This document shows, piece by piece, positions 18,801 through 24,015 of a DNA stretch of 24,015 nucleotides. Origin of the DNA: Chara braunii. Its lineage: Eukaryota; Streptophyta; Charophyceae; Charales; Characeae. The DNA is taken from positions 3,731,308-3,755,322 of the forward strand of contig BFEA01000070.1 of assembly GCA_003427395.1 (NCBI GenBank), read 5' to 3'. Position 1 is the first letter of the stretch. Each line of letters begins with the position of its first letter. The translations under genes and the position numbers were made by a program. The notes under the pieces are model-generated. The model did no database searches, had not been told where the DNA came from, and was given only the letters and a program-made list of their open reading frames with translations.

Positions 18801-19678
18801 CACGAGTGATGTCTTCTTCTTCAGGCGCGAAGTGCCCAAGTTGCCTTAATGCACAAGCAACAGCAGTGCTTCGGCATCTCACAATTGAACAAGTGACGAG
18901 CCGCGGCACTGTAGCAGCTAATTATAGGACATGACTTTGCTTGGCCTGCTTCAGACCGGTACCGGTCGGTCGCGGCCTGTCTGCAGCAAACATTTTGTCG
19001 GTCCAGTCCTGGGACATGCTGGAAAATTGGACTTGGGACTGTTGGACTTTTCTTGTCGGGTACCAGACGGACTTCTACCGACCTAATACGTCTCGGTACC
19101 GACACCTACCGACCTCCGATGCTTCAGCCTACCGACCCTACAGCCTATTCTACCGGGACAGCCTGGGACTGGGACACTTCGGGACTCTGGGACCAGAACT
19201 GGGGTGTCTGCAGCGTGAATCCTTTCACATCCAATGGTAAGACAAAGTGTGGTGAATGTGGAAACCTCACAAAATACTAGCTTATACGCTATATTGTGGC
19301 GAGCTACATCGAACGGCAATAAATAAACCAAAATAGTCGATCCACTCTGTGCCCAAAGAATCCCAATTACAACCCAAATGGCACCACAAATACTACACAA
19401 AAGAACCCCAAACCACCAATTTCCCAAATGACATGTTTAAACTTTAAATCTGTGTACATTCTTGAATCTTGATGCCTGTCTGCTTCCTCGGGCTCAAAGC
19501 AAGCCCACTCTGTATCCAAGAAATGGTTCTAAGGAGAGAGTTGGGATTGCGTAATCCTGGAGTACAAACTGCCCAATGAATGTATCCTCCCAATTCATCC
19601 AGTGCTAAAACTCAAAGGAGGATCTGTCCATGCACTACATGTGAAGCTGATGCTAACATTGATGTTGTCAAGTGGGAT
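18801..19678. other. No gene recognised; biased oligonucleotide content
   Basis: From about 18950 to 19200 the sequence is crowded with TACCGAC, GGTACCGGTCGGT and GGGACT-type words at irregular spacing, which looks like an eroded minisatellite. A hydrophobic minus-strand frame at 19083-19424 begins with TTG, not ATG, and was not accepted as a gene. Confidence 0.4.
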
Positions 19679-19747
19679 AGATGCAGACCTAGAACTGGAA
19701 TGGACTTACACTCCCTAGACGAGAGCGCCGGCTCAGCCACGAGGCTA
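19679..19747 (-). repeat. tRNA-like module with A and B boxes (possible SINE head or tRNA pseudogene)
   Basis: The minus strand has TGGCTGAGCCGG (19728-19739), a perfect fit to the Pol III A-box consensus, and AGTTCTAGGTC (19686-19696), a degraded B box, 43 bp apart start to start. The stems do not pair convincingly. The A-rich block at 19769-19798 lies just outside the 5' side on this strand. Confidence 0.4.
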
Positions 19748-19825
19748 CAATTCACCCCCCGCCCCAAAAAAAAGGAAAAAGAAAAAGAAAAAAAGGGGAA
19801 TCATCTCGACTCTCAAGTTGATGAT

Positions 19826-20955
19826 TGCACTGACACAACCTGGAACTAACTCTGACATTGTCAGCAGAACAGGCATTCAAAGTTCAAACCAAAAGTGATA
19901 TTAGCGTCCTTTGAGACATCCATTACAATTGGAACGACACAAAAAATATTAGCATGACAAGTGTGCAAGAATGACATGCAGAAAATAGAGGGGGGGGAAA
20001 TGATATTGCCTTTGTCCCTGCCTCTGACGCTGCCACTCAAAGTAGAAGCGGCACTGACCATGAAACTGGCACTCCCACTGCCACTGACATTAACACACAA
20101 ATTGGAAATGTTGGAAGCACCACTGAAACTGACAAACTGGGAAGTGACGCTACAAAACTAGACCTAGCACTGACACCGGCACTGACGAAATGGGAATATG
20201 AAACCAAACCTGGTACTGACACTGGCAGTCTAGAAGCAACACCACGTGGATGCTGAAATGACACAGACAAACCGGAAGTAATGATCACACAGACTATGCA
20301 ACGTACACTGATTTCCAAAGCGGAAGTAGCACAAACTTCGAAACTCGAACCAGTTCAAATGGGCGGCGGCTGACTGCCGTGTTTCGAAAAAGGCAAAATG
20401 GTGCATCTCGCAGCCACTGTCAGATTGAGAAAAACGAATGAGTGGAAAAAGCACTCCGAGGCAACCGTCGGGCTGGGATTTTATATACATAGTGACCTCA
20501 AAGACTTTTCTAGAAGAATTCGAAGCACTTGCTCGAGGAATTTGTCCGCGGGTCATGAAAACTTGTCCCTGGTCAATCTTGCTAGAATAGAGGCTCCCAT
20601 CTCCCAAGACAAAAAATAAAAACTCTTTTTCAAGTTTTTCTAGTACAAAACATAATTACTCGAGTATGGTGGCAGAGATGCAGCATGTCATGAGGCTTAC
20701 AGCACGGCACTTGATCTCCACCTCTATAAACTCTGACACATTGACATACTGTCAGATACAGACAATATGCTGGAAAGCACAATGAAACTGACACCTGCCA
20801 CCCATCACTAATCAACAGGTTTGTTCGTTTGTTTGTTTCCAAATAAAACAGGTGCTTATGTCCCTGGCTCCAGCAGTTATACCTTGCAGTGTCCCTGTTT
20901 GTATCTGACACACAATAAAACTGATGTGATACTGAACTGATGCTGACACTCCTAC
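19826..20955. repeat. Field of short CTGAC-type motifs
   Basis: CACTGAC, AACTGACA, CTCTGACA and TACTGACA recur well over a dozen times, densest at 20020-20225 and again at 20735-20955, with irregular spacing. No frame of convincing length was recognised; the Leu/Pro/Thr-rich plus frame at 19961-20161 is the motif read as codons. It may be an old minisatellite. Confidence 0.5.
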
Positions 20956-20972
20956 AACTCGCAACATATCAT

Positions 20973-21272
20973 CTAGCTATTGGATTGCGTATCCGAACCC
21001 GGTGATGGCAGGTCGTTGGGATCCATGGATTTCAACTTGTCCTCATATTTATGTGCCACTTGGAATATATCCTCCGGCTTTGGTGGCCATGTCTACAGGT
21101 TCTTTCCGCCAGCACCTACCTCTCTGCTATGGCCACTAGCTCTGTTTCATGCTATAACCGATGGCCGCATTTGACAGCTTGTCATCACCTGAAGATGGTG
21201 GCGAGCTTTCCGGACGCCCACAGCCGTGCATATGATAGCCAGCACAGCCACAACAGTACCAATAGATTCACG
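20973..21272 (-). CDS. Two possible small exons: membrane segment and hydrophilic tail (speculative)
   Basis: On the minus strand 21272-21189 reads RESIGTVVAVLAIICTAVGV then RKARHHLQ, a hydrophobic helix followed by basic residues, ending at a donor-like CAG|GTGATG. After 96 bp, TGTAG precedes 21092-20973, which reads TWPPKPEDIFQVAHKYEDKL and on to a TAG at 20973-20975. Both are in phase 0, so a spliced product would be a membrane anchor plus cytosolic tail. Against this, a stop lies directly upstream of the first segment with no clear acceptor, and a competing frame there also encodes a hydrophobic stretch. Unrecognised protein. Confidence 0.15.
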
Positions 21273-21502
21273 TTAGAACTTATAACAGAGATGATCCTTT
21301 GAACCATGAATGAGTTCTTGCAGCTTCTTGTGCGAGTATGGATTGTAAGAGCTACATCAACACCAGAAATGTTTTGCTCATTGCAACATGACAGATCAAT
21401 GCCCTATTTGAGTGGCCGATAAAGAACTTTGCACCATGTCGCTACAGGCGATGTCAGTCAACTCGACGCAAAAGCTGTCTACCCTTTTTTTTTTGGTCCG
21501 TT
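21273..21502. other. No gene recognised
   Basis: Ordinary mixed sequence ending in a T run at about 21485-21494. Confidence 0.4.
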
Positions 21503-21780
21503 CCTTTTCCCTAGGCTACCAGAGTGGCCCGGGGTCACTTGCCCGGCCGGGCCAAAAAAAAAAAAAAAAATAATAAAAAAATAAATAAAAAAATAAATTC
21601 AATTTTGGTGAAGAATTTCGATGTGACCCTGAGGCAAAAGGTGTTCAGTAAATTTTTCTGCATAACATTGTTTTTTTTCGGATTTTTTGGATGTTCTTTT
21701 TTTTTTTTTTTGCTGGGACATCCTTGAACGGGCTGGCGACCCGGGACCCGGGCGGCCCGGCTGGTAGCCTAGCCTTTTCC
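21503..21780. mobile_element. 262-bp MITE-like element with 8-bp target duplication
   Basis: Perfect 12-bp inverted ends, CTAGGCTACCAG at 21511-21522 and its complement at 21761-21772, are flanked by identical CCTTTTCC at 21503-21510 and 21773-21780. GC-rich subterminal arms (CCCGGG- and GGCCCGG-type words) on both sides surround an A/T-rich core with long A and T runs. There is no coding capacity. An 8-bp duplication is found in hAT, P and a few other superfamilies; which one is not clear. Confidence 0.72.
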
Positions 21781-23390
21781 TTTTTTTTTTGACAGCCCCC
21801 AGTCCTGCTAGAGGTACTGGTAGGAGCCGACACCTCTAGCATCCCTGTGGCTGGCTCCTGTCTATTGGTGGGGAGCATCACCTGCTGGAAATCGGGTCCA
21901 GCGTCCCTTACAGAAAAAACATTCGCTGCGAACACATGAAAAGATAGAAGGGCTTCTGCCTCTTCAGCCTATCCCTGGCCACCTGATTTGTCATGACACG
22001 CTAGCAGACCCCTTACCCTTCCTACCCTTTGCAGCTCCACCAGAGCATTCTCTGTGGGCAGGAACAAGTCCAGAGACTGGGACCCTCAAGGGGACCCGAG
22101 GGTCTATTTGAAGCCCGTTACGAAAGTTTAGTGCTTGCGAAGAAAAGTCTCCCCCGCTCCTTCCCCGGGCCAATCCACCTGGGGGCCATCCATCCCCCCC
22201 TTTTCCCCCCAGCCAGTCATTGCCGAATTTGTGAAATTCCTTCAGAATATCTTTCTTTTGTGAGAAAAATTACAGCTTGTCCTGAGTGTGCTTTCGTTGA
22301 GCTTGTGGTTCCGTCTGTACAAATTCTCGGACTGTTTCTGAGAATTCCCCACCCTCTACTCGAGCCCCTTCCATTTCATACACACACACCTTCCACCACA
22401 GCCCCATAGCACTGCTTTCCTTCCTAATGTTGTGCCCTCCACTGCCAGGGCGAGTCACACCCTGTTCCCATCTGCCGTCAAACCCTCTCCCACCAGCACC
22501 ACGCTAGGACTGCTCGAGGGCATTGCAGGAACTCGTACTCTACAACAGCTTTTGCACCAGGGGAGAGTGAGTCCCTTCTGTTCCAGGTGCGGGTGGTCCA
22601 CCAGCCAGTCGTTTATAGGGAGACAGCGAGGCAAACTTGGCCGTCCGCTCCCTTACACCTCTAGAGTCTAAACCAACTAACCTGTCGAGGGGAGTCGCTG
22701 TGGAGGCTGAGGCGCCTTGCCCACCATCTTTTACTGCTGCTCATAGGTTCACACGTGGTCGGAGCATCCGGTAGACGGTGTTGACCAGCAGTGACTGCAG
22801 GTGGCGGACCTGTCTTTTTCCTCTCCTCCACATCCACACGAGCAGGTCCAGCGGAAGTTCAGACACAAGCAGGTGTGGCCTGTAGACTGTCCATAATTCC
22901 CCTGGCTGGGTGCGCAACACCAGCAATTGGTAAAGGGCTCCCTGTTCAAGTCACTTCACCCTGTCTGGTTGGTCGAAAATGTTAATGCTTTTTCTTTTGA
23001 ACAAATTCACCCAGGCCCCCTCCGGGGAACGCCCCTCAGACCGGAGCCCTACCCAGTCAGCTTCACGCCGGTGAGGGCCCCTTTTTTAATGTTACCACCC
23101 AGCCCAAGGGTATTGCAAAGAAGAGATGTCCAAGGTTTTCTATAATCTGGTATGCATAGCGTAAAACCTCTTGCAGCTGCCCTTCCGTTTTCCAATCTTT
23201 GGCTGTCGGGTCCCAAATGTCAGCGACCCTGAGCACTCCTTGCTTGACCAAGGTTGTCCATGGAGAATCGGAGCTCTTAAACCACCAGTACTTGGCCCAG
23301 CTATCAAGTCCGCGCCTCCAGCGACCGGTATGTCGAGCCTGCCAAGCCTGGCAGTACCAGTAGCTGGACGGGCCGAGGCAGGGGGGACCA
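21781..23390 (-). mobile_element. LINE (non-LTR retrotransposon) remnant, 5'-truncated
   Basis: Minus-strand fragments match in style the post-RT part of a plant/algal LINE ORF2 and lie in order from right to left. A T run at 21781-21790 next to the leftmost part reads as a 3' poly-A tail on the minus strand. Recognisable coding sequence starts abruptly near 23390, so RT and endonuclease are missing, as is usual for 5'-truncated LINE copies. Confidence 0.55.
22380..23360 (-). pseudogene. C-terminal part of LINE ORF2 (after RT, with zf-RVT-like region)
   Basis: Three frame-shifted pieces. About 23345-23066 reads LDSWAKYWWFKSSDSPWTTL and VADIWDPTAKDWKTEGQLQE, the Trp-rich segment after the LINE RT. 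About 23030-22744 reads WVNLFKRKSINIFDQPDRVK (then a stop), ALYQLLVLRTQPGELWTVYR and WMWRRGKRQVRHLQSLLVNT. About 22545-22480 reads VEYEFLQCPRAVLAWCWWER, matching the CP-x-A-x2-x-W signature of the zf-RVT region near the end of ORF2. Several stops and shifts make it inactive. Assignment is by motif resemblance. Confidence 0.55.
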
Positions 23391-23734
23391 GTTGGAAAAC
23401 AAAAACAGCAAAAAAACAAACAAACAACAACGCTGTGGATGTGAATGGAGTTGGATGCATTCTCCTGAGTGCTAATGTGAGCACGTCGCAGTTTGGGTGT
23501 ATCAGCCCCGTGGCATTTCCGTCACAATCCAAAAGTAAAATAAGGAAAAAAAAAACACAAAGAAATGAATCTGGCGGATTCTGGCCCTGAAATTAGTTAG
23601 ATACATTTGTCTGTGTGCAAGTGTGAGTATGCCCTGAACGAGGGCTGTTCAGTAGATCACGGAATATGCCCTGCCTCGCTGGCAGGGGAATCTAAGAAAA
23701 ATGTTAAAAAAACAAACGCAGAAAAAATAGACAG
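23391..23734. other. No gene recognised
   Basis: A-rich stretches (AAAAACAGCAAAAAAACAAAC, a second at 23546-23556) in otherwise ordinary sequence. Confidence 0.4.
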
Positions 23735-23908
23735 TCCGGTGTCTGGTCCTGATGTCCGGATGGAGGCCCCTGGGGAGAAAATCAAAAAAAAAAAAAAGGG
23801 GGCGGCCCAGGACGTTTATCGGGTCCTGGCCGCCCCTTGAAAAATAACGGGGTGATTTTTCAATGCCATTTCACCCCACCGGACAGGGCCTAGAGGTCCG
23901 GACACAAG
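23735..23908. repeat. Hairpin-rich inverted-repeat element
   Basis: Outer arms share TGTC(T/C)GG and TGTCCGG words in opposite orientation (about 23744-23762 and 23879-23908). Inside are a strong hairpin, GGGGCGGCCCAGGAC (23799-23813) with GTCCTGGCCGCCCC (23823-23836, one bulge), and a perfect 9-bp hairpin, TTGAAAAAT (23837-23845) with ATTTTTCAA (23855-23863). An alternative stem GGGGTGA/TCACCCC overlaps the latter. It may be a foldback MITE; no flanking duplication was found. Confidence 0.55.
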
Positions 23909-23984
23909 ACACTGCAGGTTTCTGGGGTGGCGGGTTTCGCACAGGCCCAAGCAATTTCAAGGCGCCCGCCGCTGCTGCCCGTTG

Positions 23985-23986
<2 letters not shown>

Positions 23987-24015
<29 letters not shown>
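23987..24015. repeat. (GA)n microsatellite running off the window
   Basis: Uninterrupted GA dinucleotides to the last base. Confidence 0.95.

Noticed and set aside
19083-19427. Minus-strand frame with a strongly hydrophobic N-terminus, resembling a small membrane protein.
   Set aside because: The frame begins with TTG, not ATG, and its second half reads through the TACCGAC/GGGACT low-complexity stretch. No family is recognised.

Overview
The window looks like repeat-dominated nuclear DNA of a eukaryote, most likely a streptophyte. It could be a charophyte alga of Chara type or a bryophyte. Three things point that way. The retrotransposons are chromodomain-bearing Ty3/gypsy elements, one primed from a plant-type initiator-Met tRNA. 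A mitochondrial insertion carries a trnQ(UUG) and a cob start that resemble land-plant and charophyte mitochondrial genes. The gag N-terminus, with an SRSGASTPPY-like start and a K/E-rich coiled coil, recalls gag-like proteins I associate with Chara; that last point is from memory and is inference. I found no intact host gene, rRNA or CRISPR array.

Layout. 1-3550: gypsy element A on the minus strand, with a 3' LTR (cut by the window edge), polypurine tract, chromodomain/integrase remnant, RNase H, RT and protease; it is decayed and has lost its 5' end. 3550-5490: unassigned DNA with a (GT)n tract, a poly-A run followed by a tRNA-like module, and a long (CT)n tract. 5490-10978: gypsy element B, minus strand, with 3' LTR, polypurine tract and then integrase/chromodomain to gag zinc knuckle. 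Its integrase is split by a mitochondrial insertion (about 6501-7405) carrying atp1 exon sequence, trnQ and the first codons of cob. 11120-18800: gypsy element C, minus strand, the 5' part of an element (LTR, primer-binding site, long repeat-rich leader, gag, zinc knuckle, protease, RT and the start of RNase H). An 863-bp non-autonomous hAT-like transposon (11425-12287) is inserted cleanly in its RT/RNase H linker. 18800-21500: mostly unassigned, with a second tRNA-like module, a field of short CTGAC-type motifs and two short segments that could be exons. 21511-21772: a 262-bp MITE-like element with perfect 12-bp inverted ends and an 8-bp duplication. 21781-23390: a 5'-truncated LINE remnant on the minus strand. 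23735-24015: a hairpin-rich stretch and a (GA)n tract.

How the parts relate. All three gypsy pol genes are broken by stops, frameshifts, small in-frame deletions or catalytic changes, so none could move by itself as read here. Elements B and C lie head-to-tail in one orientation. C has the 5' LTR and B the 3' LTR, so together they form an LTR-bounded composite with a duplicated gag-to-RNase H segment. The nesting gives a relative order of events: gypsy insertions first, then the organelle DNA and the hAT-like element landing inside them.
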